Below, in pieces: positions 44,401 through 54,306 of a stretch of DNA of 64,000 nucleotides. The DNA lies in NCBI RefSeq assembly GCF_026162365.1, contig NZ_JAOANW010000002.1, positions 398,883 through 462,882 on the forward strand, given 5' to 3'. The notes under the pieces were generated by a model, which was not told the DNA's origin, did no database searches, and worked only from the letters and a program-made list of their open reading frames with translations. Position numbers and translations under genes: made by a program. Numbering within the stretch: position 1 is the first letter of the stretch; every line of letters starts with the position of its first letter. The stretch is from Nitratireductor luteus (lineage in GTDB: Bacteria > Pseudomonadota > Alphaproteobacteria > Rhizobiales > Rhizobiaceae).

Positions 44401-46235
44401 TGCTGCTTTCGCCCGCCACGCGCCTGATCGCCGCCTTCGACCACCGCGACATCTTCATCGATCCCGATCCGGACCCGACCGTGACCTTCGCCGAGCGCAA
44501 GCGGCTTTTCGACCTGGGCCGCTCCTCGTGGCAGGACTACGACAAATCCAAGCTGTCGAAGGGCGGCATGATCGTTCCGCGCTCGCAAAAGCAGATCGCG
44601 CTCAGCAAGGAAGCGGCCGAGGCGATCGGCATGGACAAGAGGACCGGTTCGCCGGCTGAGATCATGCAGGCCATCCTCAAGTCCAAGGTGGACCTTCTGT
44701 GGTTCGGCGGCATCGGCACCTATGTGCGGGCCACCACCGAATCGAACCAGGATGTGGGCGATCGCGCCAATGATGCGATCCGCATCACGGCGCCTGAAGT
44801 TGGTGCCAAGGTCATCGGCGAGGGCGCCAATCTCGGCGTCACCCAGAAGGGCCGCATTGAATACAACATGTATGGTGGCCGCTCCAATTCGGACGCCATC
44901 GACAATTCGGGCGGCGTCAACTCGTCCGACCTCGAGGTGAACATCAAGATCGCGCTCGCCGCCGCCATGCGCAGCGACGCCCTCACCCGCAAGGCCCGCA
45001 ACAAGCTGCTGGCCGAGATGACCGAGGAGGTCGCGGGCCTGGTTCTGGAAAACAATTACCGGCAGACGCTGGCGATCTCGCTGGTGGAGCAGCGGGGCCT
45101 TTCCGACCTGCCGCACCAGGCGCGGATGATGACAGTGTTCGAAAATGCGGGCCTGCTCGACCGCGCGGTGGAGCATTTGCCCGGTCCGCAGGCCCTGGCC
45201 GACCGGGAAGCGCGTGGCGAGGCATTGACGCGCGCCGAAATCGGCGTGCTGCTCGCCTATGCCAAGATCGTGCTTTTCGACGAGCTTGTGGCGAGCCGCC
45301 TACCCGATGAGCCGCATTTCGAGGAGGATCTGTTCGCCTATTTCCCCGAACGCATGCGCGGGAAATACGCTGCCGAAATCCGCGGGCATCGCCTGCGCAG
45401 GGAGATCATTGCAACCGAGCTTGCCAATGACGTCATCGACCGTGGCGGGCCCACTTTCGTTACGCGCCTGCAGGATATGACGGGCCGGCCGGCGCATGAG
45501 ATCGTGGCGGCCTATGTGGTGGTGCGCGACGGCTTCGACCTTCGCTCGCTGTTCGCGGCCATCGATGCGCTGGACAACAAGATCGACGGCATGGTGCAGC
45601 TTCGCCTTTACCAGCAGGTCTGGCGCCTCATCCACTCCGCCACCGCCTGGCAGCTCAAGAACGGCGACGCCACGGTCGGCGTCGGTTCTCGCATCGAGCA
45701 GCTCTCGCAGGCGCGCAAGACGCTGGAGCCGGAACTTGGCGGTATTCTGCCGGCCTTTCTCAGCGGGCGCATTGCCGAGCGCACCACCCGGTTCGTCAAC
45801 GACGGCGCGCCGGAGGATCTGGCCCGGCGGCTTTCGTTCCTCGGCATCTCCGAGTTGGTACCCGACATCGTGGCGGCGGCAGGCCTTGCGGGCGCGCAAC
45901 TGCCCAAGGCCGCAAGGGCCTTTTTCGGCGTCAGCGAGGCCTTCCGCATCAGCCGGATCGAGGACGCAGCCCATGCCATTACGCCTTCGGACTATTATGA
46001 CGGGTTGGCGCTGCAACGCGCGCTCGACATGATCGACACGGCGCGGCGCTCGATGGCCGTCTCGGCGATGACCGCGTACCGGGACGCCGACGATCCGGCC
46101 GAGCTTTGGGTCGAGGCCGGCGGCGAACGCGTCGTACGGGTGCGCGAGCGGCTGCACACATTGACCGAGGGCAGCGACATCACGATTTCACGGTTGACTG
46201 TGGCGTCGGGCCTGATGGCCGACTTGGCCGGGTGA
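41457..46235 (+). CDS. NAD-specific glutamate dehydrogenase, large (GDH-180 type)
   Basis: 1592 residues of the giant catabolic NAD-GDH family. It deaminates glutamate to 2-oxoglutarate and ammonium. An N-terminal ~700-residue regulatory part with ACT-like folds ([35 protein letters not shown]) comes first, then the catalytic core from about 790 ([47 protein letters not shown], Lys near 835; [58 protein letters not shown]), and a long C-terminal helical domain. The start at 41457 follows GGGAGGGGAAATCCCGC. Adjacent leucine dehydrogenase and glnK-amtB fit a nitrogen theme but are separate units. Confidence 0.95.
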   Translation: [1592 protein letters not shown]

Positions 46236-46248
46236 TATATTCTCACGG

Positions 46249-46387
46249 TTACGGCATGGATCCTCGGCTCAAGGCCGAGGATGACGAAAGTTGAGGCGCT
46301 GTTGTAAATCGTCGAGGTCGGCGATTGGCGCTATCCCTCCATACGATTCGTCATCGTCGGGCCCCGACCCGAGGTTCCATGCCGTAA
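46249..46387. repeat. 139-bp element with ~40-bp imperfect inverted ends
   Basis: The left arm at 46249-46288 (TTACGGCATGGATCCTCGG...GATGACGAA) is nearly the reverse complement of the right arm at 46347-46387 (TTCGTCATCG...GGTTCCATGCCGTAA). It occupies most of the 264-base gap between the glutamate dehydrogenase and MFS genes. The sequence type, GGCATGGATCCTCGG...GAGGATGACGAA, is a dispersed repeat in Phyllobacteriaceae. There is no coding capacity, so it could be a miniature mobile element. Confidence 0.65.
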
Positions 46388-46499
46388 CGGTCGACGATTG
46401 TGCGGCCATCTTCTCTGCATGCGTGGGCCTGCGGCGAAAACGCCTACAGACCACTCACAGAGCCCACCTGTGTTGTGTACTGAGAAAGGCGAACGAGCA

Positions 46500-47891
46500 A
46501 TGACAATGGTTGAGCACGTGGCGGTTCCGCGCCGCGGTATCTGGGGCTGGATGCTTTTCGATTGGGCGCAGCAGCCTTTCCATACGCTCATCATCACCTT
46601 CGTCTTCGCCCCCTATTTCGCGGCCGCGGTCGCGCCGGATGCGGCGCGGGGGCAGGAATTATGGGGTCTGGCCACGGGCGCCGGCGGGCTGGCCATCGCG
46701 CTTTCCTCGCCTGTGCTGGGCGCCATCGCGGACGCGACCGGGCCGCGCAAGCCGTGGATCCTGGCCTTCTCGCTCATCGGGGTGCTGGCCTGCGCCGGCC
46801 TGTGGTTCGCCGTCCCGGGAATGGACACGATGGGGCCTGTGCTCATCCTCATCGCGCTCGCCGTGTTCGGCATGGAATATGCCGCTGTCTTCAACAATGC
46901 GATGATGCCCAATCTGGTGCCCCGCGCCGAGCTTGGGCGGCTGTCCGGCTCGGCCTGGGGCCTGGGCTATCTCGGCGGGCTGGCTTCGCTCGTTCTGGTG
47001 CTGGGCTTCATGTCGGCCTCGCCGGAAACCGGACGTACATTGCTCGGCCTGGAGCCGGTCTTCGACCTCGATGCCGCCGCGCGTGAAGGCGACCGCGCCG
47101 CCGGCCCGCTGACCGCCCTCTGGTACGCCGTCTTCGTCCTGCCGATGCTGTTCTTCACGCCGGACCAGCCGCGCCGCAAGGCGGTCACGGGCGCCGTACG
47201 CGAGGGCCTTGGCCGGCTCGCGCAAACCATGCGGCGGCTTCCCTCCGAGCGCAGCTATTTCAGTTTCCTCCTTTCCTCAATGTTCTATCGCGATGCGCTC
47301 AACGCGCTCTATGCCTTCGGCGGCATCTATGCCGCCGGCGTGCTCGGCTGGTCGATCACGCTGATCGGCCTGTTCGGCATATTGGCCAGTGTCACCGGCG
47401 CGCTGGGCGCGTGGGCGGGCGGTCGCATGGACCAGGCCTTCGGCCCGAAAGCCGTGGTGACGCTGGCGATCCTGGTCCTTTCGGCGTGTTGCCTGCTGGT
47501 GATCTCGACCACCCGCACGGAGGTGTTCTTCATTCCGCTGGGCGGGGCCGGCTCCTCCGTGCCTGACATCGCCTTCTTCGTGGCAGGCGGGTTCATCGGC
47601 GCCGCCGGTGGGGCGATCCAGGCCGCCTCACGCACCTTGCTGGTCGACCAGGTGGCGCGCGAGCGGGTGACGGAAGCCTTCGGGCTCTACGCCCTGTCGG
47701 GCAAGGCAACGACCTTCATCGGCCCGTTCGCCGTGGCGGCCGCGACGGCCTATTTCTCATCCGCGGCCTTTTCGCTGGCCCCCGAGGATGCGCAGCGCCT
47801 GGGTGTAACGCCGATCCTTGTGCTCTTCGCCATCGGCCTGGTGCTCCTGCCTTTCGTCAGCAGCCGGCAATACAAGGTGGCGCCGGGCTGA
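46500..47891 (+). CDS. MFS transporter, UMF1 (Atg22-like) type
   Basis: 463 residues with about twelve membrane helices. The N-terminal RGIWGWMLFDWAQQPFHTLIITFVFAPYFA is the diagnostic start of the UMF1 family (bacterial relatives of vacuole Atg22 effluxers). GAIADATGPRKPWI is the loop 2-3 signature, and GGFIGAAGGAIQAASRTLL the helix 10-11 motif. Probable drug or metabolite efflux or amino-acid export; the substrate is unknown. The start at 46500 was chosen over a 34-residue longer frame, with AAGGCGAACGAGCA upstream. It is convergent with purH. Confidence 0.88.
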   Translation: MTMVEHVAVPRRGIWGWMLFDWAQQPFHTLIITFVFAPYFAAAVAPDAARGQELWGLATGAGGLAIALSSPVLGAIADATGPRKPWILAFSLIGVLACAGLWFAVPGMDTMGPVLILIALAVFGMEYAAVFNNAMMPNLVPRAELGRLSGSAWGLGYLGGLASLVLVLGFMSASPETGRTLLGLEPVFDLDAAAREGDRAAGPLTALWYAVFVLPMLFFTPDQPRRKAVTGAVREGLGRLAQTMRRLPSERSYFSFLLSSMFYRDALNALYAFGGIYAAGVLGWSITLIGLFGILASVTGALGAWAGGRMDQAFGPKAVVTLAILVLSACCLLVISTTRTEVFFIPLGGAGSSVPDIAFFVAGGFIGAAGGAIQAASRTLLVDQVARERVTEAFGLYALSGKATTFIGPFAVAAATAYFSSAAFSLAPEDAQRLGVTPILVLFAIGLVLLPFVSSRQYKVAPG

Positions 47892-47980
47892 GGATCACAA
47901 GCTGGAAGTGGCGCTCCACCCCCGTCATCGACTCTGAGAAAGTTTGTCGGTGTGGATTGGGGAGCGTGAGGTGCCCAGCG

Positions 47981-48014
47981 TCATCCCGGCTCTCCCTGCG
48001 GTCGGCCGGGATGA
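47981..48014. terminator. Hairpin between convergent MFS and purH genes
   Basis: TCATCCCGGC pairs with GCCGGGATGA around a 14-base loop. It lies 33 bases beyond the purH stop and 90 beyond the MFS stop. No T-run; a dispersed repeat that may serve as a two-way terminator. Confidence 0.45.
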
Positions 48015-48046
48015 GGATCATTGGTGCGCTCCCCGAAGCAGCCCCG

Positions 48047-49660
48047 TCAGTGCCGGAAGTGACGCATGCCTGTCACGACCATGGCGATGTCGTTCTCGTC
48101 GGCGGCGGCGATCACTTCGTCGTCGCGCATCGAACCGCCGGGCTGGATGACCGCCGTTGCGCCGGCCTCGACCGCCGACAGCAGGCCATCGGCGAAGGGG
48201 AAGAAGGCATCGGAGGCGACGACGGAGCCTTTGGTCAGCGGTTCGCCGCCGGCCTGGGCGGCAGCATCTTCCGCCTTGCGGGCGGCGATGCGGGCCGAAT
48301 CGACCCGGCTCATCTGTCCGGCGCCGATGCCGACCGTCGCGAGATCGCGGGCATAGACGATGGCGTTGGACTTGACGTGCTTGGCCACGCGGAAGGCAAA
48401 GCGCAGATCGGCCATTTCGCGGTCGGAAGGCGCCCGTTTCGTCACCACCTTCAGTTCGAGATCGTCCACCACGCCGCTGTCGCGGGACTGGACGAGCAGG
48501 CCGCCGGCAACCGTCTTGGCGGTGAGGCCGGGCGCGCGCGGATCGGCAACGCTGCCGGTCAGGAGCAGGCGCAGGTTCTTCTTGGCGGCGATCAGCGCCA
48601 GCGCTTCCTCGCTGGCATCCGGCGCGATGATGACCTCGGTGAAAATCTTGACCATTTCCGCCGCCGCATCCGCGTCCAGCGTCCGGTTCAGGGCGATGAT
48701 GCCGCCGAAGGCCGAGACGGGGTCGCAGGCAAGCGCCCGGCGATAGGCATCGGCCAGATCGCCGCCCTCGGCCACGCCGCACGGGTTGGCATGCTTGATG
48801 ATGGCGACCGCGGCGCTTTTCGCCGGGTCGAACTCGCTGACGAGCTCGAAGGCGGCATCGGTGTCGTTGATGTTGTTGTAGGAAAGCTGCTTGCCCTGGA
48901 CCTGCCGGGCATTGGCCACGCCCGGCCGCTTGTCGCCGGTGACGTAGAAGCCGGCCGTCTGGTGCGGGTTCTCGCCATAGCGCATCACCTCCTTGAGCCT
49001 GCCGCCGAAACCGCGCCAGTCCGGCTGGGCGAGATCGAGGCTCTCGGCAAACCATTGCGAGATAGCCGCATCATAGACGGATGTGCGGGCATAGGCCTTG
49101 GCCGCCAGCTCCTGGCGCAGGCGGTAGGTCAGGCCGCCGTCGTTCTCGTCCAGCGCGGCCAGCACCGTGGCATAGTCGCCGGGGTCGGTGACGACGGCCA
49201 CATAGGCATGGTTCTTGGCCGCCGCCCGCAGCATGGCCGGCCCGCCGATGTCGATATTCTCCACGGTCGAGAGATAATCGCCGCCGCCGAACCGGACCTC
49301 CTCGAACGGATAGAGATTGATGACGACGAGGTCGATGGGCCTGATGTCGTGTGCTTCCATCGCCGCCTGGTGCTCTTCGTCATCGCGTATCGCCAGCAGG
49401 CCGCCATGCACGGAAGGGTGCAGGGTCTTGACCCGGCCGTCCATGATCTCGGGAAAGCCCGTCAGGTCGGAGACGTCGCGGACGGCAAGGCCAGCGCCTG
49501 CGATAGCCGCCGAGGTGCCGCCGGTGGAAACGAGCTCGACCCCTTTGGCCGCCAGCGCCCGCGCGAAATCGACGATGCCTGCCTTGTCGGAAACCGACAG
49601 CAGCGCGCGGCGCACCGGCACGAGATCGGGGGCGGGAATTTTCTTCGACGAAACGGTCAT
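48047..49660 (-). CDS. purH: Bifunctional AICAR transformylase/IMP cyclohydrolase
   Basis: Catalyses the last two steps of IMP synthesis. 537 residues. The N-terminal cyclohydrolase (MGS-like) domain shows [52 protein letters not shown] and INLYPF. The transformylase domain shows [32 protein letters not shown], the catalytic Lys-His in IIKHANPCG, and [12 protein letters not shown] with [10 protein letters not shown] at the end. The start at 49660 is fixed by homologues; the frame stays open upstream into the heparinase-like gene but is not coding there. It is last in a probable htpX-rsmB-heparinase-purH run. Confidence 0.97.
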   Translation of the reverse strand: MTVSSKKIPAPDLVPVRRALLSVSDKAGIVDFARALAAKGVELVSTGGTSAAIAGAGLAVRDVSDLTGFPEIMDGRVKTLHPSVHGGLLAIRDDEEHQAAMEAHDIRPIDLVVINLYPFEEVRFGGGDYLSTVENIDIGGPAMLRAAAKNHAYVAVVTDPGDYATVLAALDENDGGLTYRLRQELAAKAYARTSVYDAAISQWFAESLDLAQPDWRGFGGRLKEVMRYGENPHQTAGFYVTGDKRPGVANARQVQGKQLSYNNINDTDAAFELVSEFDPAKSAAVAIIKHANPCGVAEGGDLADAYRRALACDPVSAFGGIIALNRTLDADAAAEMVKIFTEVIIAPDASEEALALIAAKKNLRLLLTGSVADPRAPGLTAKTVAGGLLVQSRDSGVVDDLELKVVTKRAPSDREMADLRFAFRVAKHVKSNAIVYARDLATVGIGAGQMSRVDSARIAARKAEDAAAQAGGEPLTKGSVVASDAFFPFADGLLSAVEAGATAVIQPGGSMRDDEVIAAADENDIAMVVTGMRHFRH

Positions 49661-49775
49661 GGAAAGGGCTACTCCGTGGCAGGCGGCTATATGCGGCCCG
49701 TCTTTACGGTGCTTTTCGTCCGCGCTCAACCGGGCACGCACGGGGGTCTGCCAAATCTGGCAAAAGCGGCTTGGT

Positions 49776-51497
49776 TCAGGCCGCGCCGGCAACCGCGTTG
49801 GCGCGCAGGAACTGCCAGCGGAGCTCCGGGGTTTCGGCGAGCTGGATATGCAGGACGATCTGGCGGCTGCGGCACGGGCCCGCGATGGCCGCGAAGAAGA
49901 TCGATTCCTCGACCACGGCCTCGCGGTTCTCGCACGAAAAGACCCAGGTGTCGGTGTTGTCGCCGGCGAGAATGAGCCGGTCCTCATCGTCCCGGTAGAT
50001 CTCGATGTCGGGGTGTATGTGGAAGCGCAGCGCGGCCGTGTGCCCGGGGGCGGCGGCCGAGCCGTCGGGGCGATGGAAGCGGTCCGCGCCCTGCAGCAGA
50101 TTGCCGTTCTGCAACAGCGCCAGCTCCCTCTCGTGGAGGATGCCGAAACGGCCGACATAGCCGTCATGGACGGCGACGAACGCATGCACGCCCCCGGCGT
50201 CGCTGCGGCGGCACTGAACGTTGCGCGGACCGGCGATCAACGGCGTGCCCACCCAGTCGTCCCAGCCGGGCGGCAGTGCGAACCGGGCCTGAGAAGTATC
50301 GTTAACCGTTGCCGTCGAGTGGGCGGCCGTGGCGCGCGCGAGCGGGCGGAACGCCTCCGCGCCGAAACTGTCGACCCCGCAATTGACGATGAACTGGTGC
50401 CGCCCTGACGACATCTCGAAGGAGAGGCAGCCGGCATGGGCCATGTTGGACAATTCCGGCACGGGAGGTGCCGCCGTGTCGGCCAGCACCGTCGTATCGC
50501 CCAGCGCAAGGCGGTCATAGCCCGAGTGCGGCGCATGCAGCAGGGCCGCGCCGCCGGTATCGTCGTGGCGCAGGATGGCGGCGACGCGGTCGTGGACGGT
50601 GACTCCCATGCCGTTAAAGCGCGCCAGGCTTCCGTCCTGATGGCGGAAGAAGCGCAAAGCGGGCAGCATGCGCTCGACGGCGCCGACCAGCTGATCGGGC
50701 GGCGGCTCCGCCTGATTTGCGTAGGTCTGGCGCAGCGGCAGCAGGTCGGCAAGGAGCTCCATCACGGCGCGTGGGTTGCGCGAGATGTGGCCGCCGTCGG
50801 GCAGGACCTGGCGTTCCAGCTCGATACTAAGCTGGCGGGTGGCGCTGCGCAGGACGGAGACCGAAGTGGGCAGGGAGAGCGCGGCGAAGGCGAGCGCCAC
50901 GCGGGCGCGCAGCTTTTCCTCGCCGTCCGGCATTTCCGCCGCCACCGAGCGCAGATAGCGCACCTGGACCGCGAGCATCTTGAGATACTGCCGGTAGAAC
51001 GCAAGGTCCGCCCCCTGGAGCACCACCGCCGAATGCTGCAGCCAGGCGATGATGCGGCGCGCCGTGACGCGGGGTGTCCAGGCATAGCCCGAGATGCGCT
51101 TGCCGTGGGCGGCGATCCAGTCGGCCACGAGGGCACGGGCATTGGCCGAAGCCAGCTCCGAGTGGGCGGCATTGAGATGACGCAGCCAGCGAAAGCCGTG
51201 CAGACCCTCGAGCCAGCCCTGATGGCGTATCTGCAGGTTGAACGGCGACTGACCGCCGGTTTCAACAAGATGGCCCGAAAGCAGGAACCTGCCATGATAG
51301 ATTTCACGGGCAATTTCGGGGTCGGCCAGACGCAGGTCTGGCGGTGCGATCAGCAGGCGCTCGGGTGTGCGGCCGGAATAGCGCCAGCGATAGGCGGGGC
51401 CGGCGCGCAACCGCCTGCGCAGGCGCCGCCAAGCTTGGCGCGCCGCAAGACCCCAAAGCAGAGGAGCTTGACCCCCGATACCTTCCACTGACTGCAC
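49776..51497 (-). CDS. Heparinase II/III family protein
   Basis: 573 residues: an all-helical N-terminal half (to about 330) and a beta-sandwich C-terminal half of the heparinase II/III type. Visible family segments include FHGRF-like [34 protein letters not shown], the helical-barrel block [21 protein letters not shown] and [28 protein letters not shown], and in the C-terminal part [21 protein letters not shown]. There is no signal peptide, which is odd for a polysaccharide lyase but usual for this family next to purH in rhizobia. The substrate is unknown. The start is GTG at 51497, with another GTG three codons later. Confidence 0.83.
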   Translation of the reverse strand: MQSVEGIGGQAPLLWGLAARQAWRRLRRRLRAGPAYRWRYSGRTPERLLIAPPDLRLADPEIAREIYHGRFLLSGHLVETGGQSPFNLQIRHQGWLEGLHGFRWLRHLNAAHSELASANARALVADWIAAHGKRISGYAWTPRVTARRIIAWLQHSAVVLQGADLAFYRQYLKMLAVQVRYLRSVAAEMPDGEEKLRARVALAFAALSLPTSVSVLRSATRQLSIELERQVLPDGGHISRNPRAVMELLADLLPLRQTYANQAEPPPDQLVGAVERMLPALRFFRHQDGSLARFNGMGVTVHDRVAAILRHDDTGGAALLHAPHSGYDRLALGDTTVLADTAAPPVPELSNMAHAGCLSFEMSSGRHQFIVNCGVDSFGAEAFRPLARATAAHSTATVNDTSQARFALPPGWDDWVGTPLIAGPRNVQCRRSDAGGVHAFVAVHDGYVGRFGILHERELALLQNGNLLQGADRFHRPDGSAAAPGHTAALRFHIHPDIEIYRDDEDRLILAGDNTDTWVFSCENREAVVEESIFFAAIAGPCRSRQIVLHIQLAETPELRWQFLRANAVAGAA

Positions 51498-51574
51498 CTG
51501 TTGTTTCGATTTGCCCCTCGCCCGGCGAAGACTCTAAATGATTCAAGCATTTGTGCGAAGGACAAATGTATGGA

Positions 51575-52909
51575 TCAGAGGCGCTTGAGGCGGGCCGCGA
51601 AGAAACCGTCCACATCATAAAGGCACTTGGCGTCCTCGCCGCTGGTTTCCGGCGTGGTGCGCAAATAGCCTTCAGCGGTGACGAAACGCTCCGCCCCCGG
51701 GATTTCCTCCGGCGCGATCGGCGACAGGACGAGGTCCTGCCGCGCCGCGAGCAGGGCGGCGACGAGTTCTTCGCCCTCGGCGGGGTCGAGCGAACAGTTG
51801 GAAAAGACAAGGGTGCCGCCAGGCTTCACCCATCCGGCCGCCTGCTCGGCAAGGCGCCGCTGGAGTTCGACGAGCCGGGCGATGTCTTCCGGCGTCTTGG
51901 TCCAGGGAACGTCGGGGTGACGCCGCACGGTGCCGGTGGAAGAGCAGGGAGCGTCGAGCAGGATGGCGTCGAAAAGGTGCGGCGGCTGCCACTTCAGAAG
52001 ATCGGCCTGCACGATCTCCGCCGTCAGCCCGAGGCGCTCGAGATTGCCGGCAAGCCGCTTGAGACGGTTCGCCGACTGATCGACGGCGGTGACCCTTGCG
52101 CCGGCATGGGCAAGCTGCGCCGTCTTGCCGCCGGGCGCCGCGCACAGATCGGCCACGTCCAGGCCTTCGATATTGCCCAACAAGCGGGCGGGAAGGGCGG
52201 CGGCGGCGTCCTGCACCCACCATTCGCCCTTCTCGAAGCCGGGTAGCGCCGTCACCGCGTCGGACAGCTTGTCGAGGCGCACGGAGCCACCGGGCAGCAC
52301 GCTGCCGCCGAACAATCCGGCCCATTTTCCCGGATCGGATTTGACGGTGAAATCGACCGGCGCTTCCAGCCGATGCGCGGTCAGAATGGCGCCTGCTCGC
52401 TCGGCGCCGTAGGCGCTTTCCAGCCGGCCGGCAAACCACTCCGGCGCGTCGCGCGTTGCGGCAAGGGCGGCCGGCAGCGACCTTTCCTTGCGGCGGGCAA
52501 GATTGCGCAGTACCCCGTTCACCAGGGCGGAAAACCGGCGGGTGCGCGGATCGTCCTTGGCCTGCGCGACGGCCAGGTCGACGGCGGCGCTGTCGGGCAC
52601 GTCGAGAAACAATATTTGCGTCGCGCCGACATGCAGGACATGCGACAGCGCGTGGGCATTGGCGGGCAGCGGCCGCTCCAGCCGGCTTTCTATAAGGCTC
52701 GCGATGGTGTTGCGGTGCCGCAGGGCGCTGACCAGGATGGCTCGCACCAGGGCACGGTCGCGCGGCTCCAGCGCCAGATATTGCGGGTGGCCGTGTTCGT
52801 TGTCGGTCAGGGCGTCGAGCGAGGTGCGGGTATCGATCACTGCCGACAGGAGCCTGGCCGCCGTCTTTCGGGCGGCCAGACCCGGCTTGTCGTTATCCGT
52901 CGTCGGCAT
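51575..52909 (-). CDS. rsmB: 16S rRNA (cytosine967-C5)-methyltransferase RsmB
   Basis: 444 residues from 52909. A NusB-like N-terminal domain (about 10-150, ARKTAARLLSAVIDTRTSLDAL and ALVNGVLRNLARR) is followed by a Rossmann methyltransferase domain with the AdoMet loop VADLCAAPGGKTAQLA, LLDAPCSSTGTVRRHPDVPW (first Cys) and VFSNCSLDPAEGE (catalytic Cys; most homologues have YATCS, so SNCS is a mild variant), ending LYDVDGFFAARLKRL. It modifies 16S rRNA before subunit joining. It lies 32 bases downstream of htpX. Confidence 0.9.
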   Translation of the reverse strand: MPTTDNDKPGLAARKTAARLLSAVIDTRTSLDALTDNEHGHPQYLALEPRDRALVRAILVSALRHRNTIASLIESRLERPLPANAHALSHVLHVGATQILFLDVPDSAAVDLAVAQAKDDPRTRRFSALVNGVLRNLARRKERSLPAALAATRDAPEWFAGRLESAYGAERAGAILTAHRLEAPVDFTVKSDPGKWAGLFGGSVLPGGSVRLDKLSDAVTALPGFEKGEWWVQDAAAALPARLLGNIEGLDVADLCAAPGGKTAQLAHAGARVTAVDQSANRLKRLAGNLERLGLTAEIVQADLLKWQPPHLFDAILLDAPCSSTGTVRRHPDVPWTKTPEDIARLVELQRRLAEQAAGWVKPGGTLVFSNCSLDPAEGEELVAALLAARQDLVLSPIAPEEIPGAERFVTAEGYLRTTPETSGEDAKCLYDVDGFFAARLKRL

Positions 52910-52941
52910 TCTCTTATCCGGTTTGGACCCGGTCTTCGGCC

Positions 52942-53916
52942 TCACGACCACGGGCCTTTACGTCCTCGGTCCGCGCCTGCGCGGCCCCAGGGTGCGGGCG
53001 ATTGCGGCTTGCGCTCCGGCCGGGAGCCCCATGACCCCTGATCCGCTGAAGGTTGGCTTGCCGGCGCGGCAGAGAACTCGGCCGCCATCGCCTCAAGGGC
53101 GGCGATGCGGTTGCCGGTGTCCGGATGGGTGGAGAACAGACCATCCATGTTCCGCCCCGACAGCGGGTTGATGATGAACATATGCGCCGTCGCCGGATTG
53201 CGCTCCGCATCCGGGTTGACCACCTGTTTCGCGCTCCGGGCGATCTTGCTCAGCGCGGAGGCCAGCCAGAGCGGGTTGCCGCAGATTTCGGCGCCGCGCC
53301 GGTCCGCCGAATATTCGCGGGTGCGGCTGATGGCCATCTGCACCAGCATGGCGGCGAAGGGCGCCACGATCATCGCGACCAGGATGCCGATGAAGCCAAA
53401 GGGATTGTTGTTGCTGCGCCCGCCGCCGAAAAACAGCGCGAAATTGCCGAGCATGGAGATCGCGCCGGCCAGCGTGGCGGTGATGGTCATCGTCAGCGTG
53501 TCACGGTTCTGCACATGAGCCAGTTCGTGCGCCATCACGCCGGCAACCTCTTCCGGCGAAAGCCGCTCCAAAAGCCCGGTCGTCGCGGCGACCGCCGCGT
53601 TTTGCGGGTTGCGCCCGGTGGCGAAGGCGTTTGGCTGGGGGTTCTGGATAAGATAGACACGCGGCATGGGCAGCCCGGCATTGGCGGCGAGACTGCGCAC
53701 GATGCCGTAATATTCGGGCGCGTTGCGTTCATCCACCTCGACCGCGTGGTGCATGCGGAGCACCAGCTTGTCGGCGTTCCAATAGCTGAAAAGGTTCATG
53801 CCTGCAGCGATGACAAATGCGATCATCATGCCGCCGGCACCGCCGAGCATGTAGCCCACGCCCATGAAGAGCGCTGTCATCAAGGCCAAAAGCATGGCCG
53901 TGCGGATCATGTTCAT
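52942..53916 (-). CDS. htpX: Zinc metalloprotease HtpX
   Basis: Inner-membrane protease that degrades misfolded membrane proteins alongside FtsH. 324 residues. Two N-terminal helices (about 7-24 and 28-45), the zinc motif HELAH at 130-134, two further hydrophobic helices (about 145-190) and the third ligand region in [19 protein letters not shown]. The C-terminal ~40 residues are Pro/Ser/Gly-rich and basic, longer than in E. coli. First gene of a probable operon with rsmB, divergent from the SDHAF4 homologue. Confidence 0.95.
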   Translation of the reverse strand: MNMIRTAMLLALMTALFMGVGYMLGGAGGMMIAFVIAAGMNLFSYWNADKLVLRMHHAVEVDERNAPEYYGIVRSLAANAGLPMPRVYLIQNPQPNAFATGRNPQNAAVAATTGLLERLSPEEVAGVMAHELAHVQNRDTLTMTITATLAGAISMLGNFALFFGGGRSNNNPFGFIGILVAMIVAPFAAMLVQMAISRTREYSADRRGAEICGNPLWLASALSKIARSAKQVVNPDAERNPATAHMFIINPLSGRNMDGLFSTHPDTGNRIAALEAMAAEFSAAPASQPSADQGSWGSRPERKPQSPAPWGRAGADRGRKGPWS

Positions 53917-54039
53917 CGTCTTCTTTCCCTGCCAGAGTCAGGTTCTCAGAGCGGTCGCAGAACGAACTTTACTGGGCTATATGATGGGAAGGCGGAATTG
54001 CATATTCAATAATGGCCTCATCTATCCCGGAGCGGCAAA

Positions 54040-54252
54040 TTGAACACAAAACCCACATCGAACGATCAGGAAAAACCGGCGCATGGCCGGAGCGACCTGC
54101 CCGCCGCGGCGCGCCGGGCGTTGGCCGAGGCGGAAGCCCGGCGGCAGGCGGCGAAAGCGGACGAGCCGCCACGTGAGATCGGCGGACGCAAGGGGCCGGA
54201 TCCGGCCCGCTATGGAGATTGGGAAGTAAAGGGCATCGCCACGGACTTCTGA
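54040..54252 (+). CDS. DUF1674 protein, SDHAF4-type succinate dehydrogenase assembly factor
   Basis: 70 residues. The C-terminal block EIGGRKGPDPARYGDWEVKGIATDF is the hallmark of DUF1674, the bacterial counterpart of mitochondrial SDHAF4, which protects the flavinylated SdhA subunit before assembly. The N-terminal half is a polar, Ala-rich helix. The start is TTG; no better in-frame start exists. It is about 27 kb from sdhCDAB in this window. A small nuclease gene follows after 54 bases. Confidence 0.88.
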   Translation: MNTKPTSNDQEKPAHGRSDLPAAARRALAEAEARRQAAKADEPPREIGGRKGPDPARYGDWEVKGIATDF

Positions 54253-54306
54253 TCAGGGCCCGGGGGCAGGGTTGCGGAAGAATTGATATAGGAATATCTT
54301 CCTTTA

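Noticed and set aside
43059..45176. 705-codon minus-strand open frame
   Set aside because: Antisense to the glutamate dehydrogenase; no domain.
49661..50185. Upstream extension of the purH frame
   Set aside because: The frame stays open into the heparinase-like gene, but PurH homologues start at 49660 and the extra residues are out-of-frame heparinase sequence.
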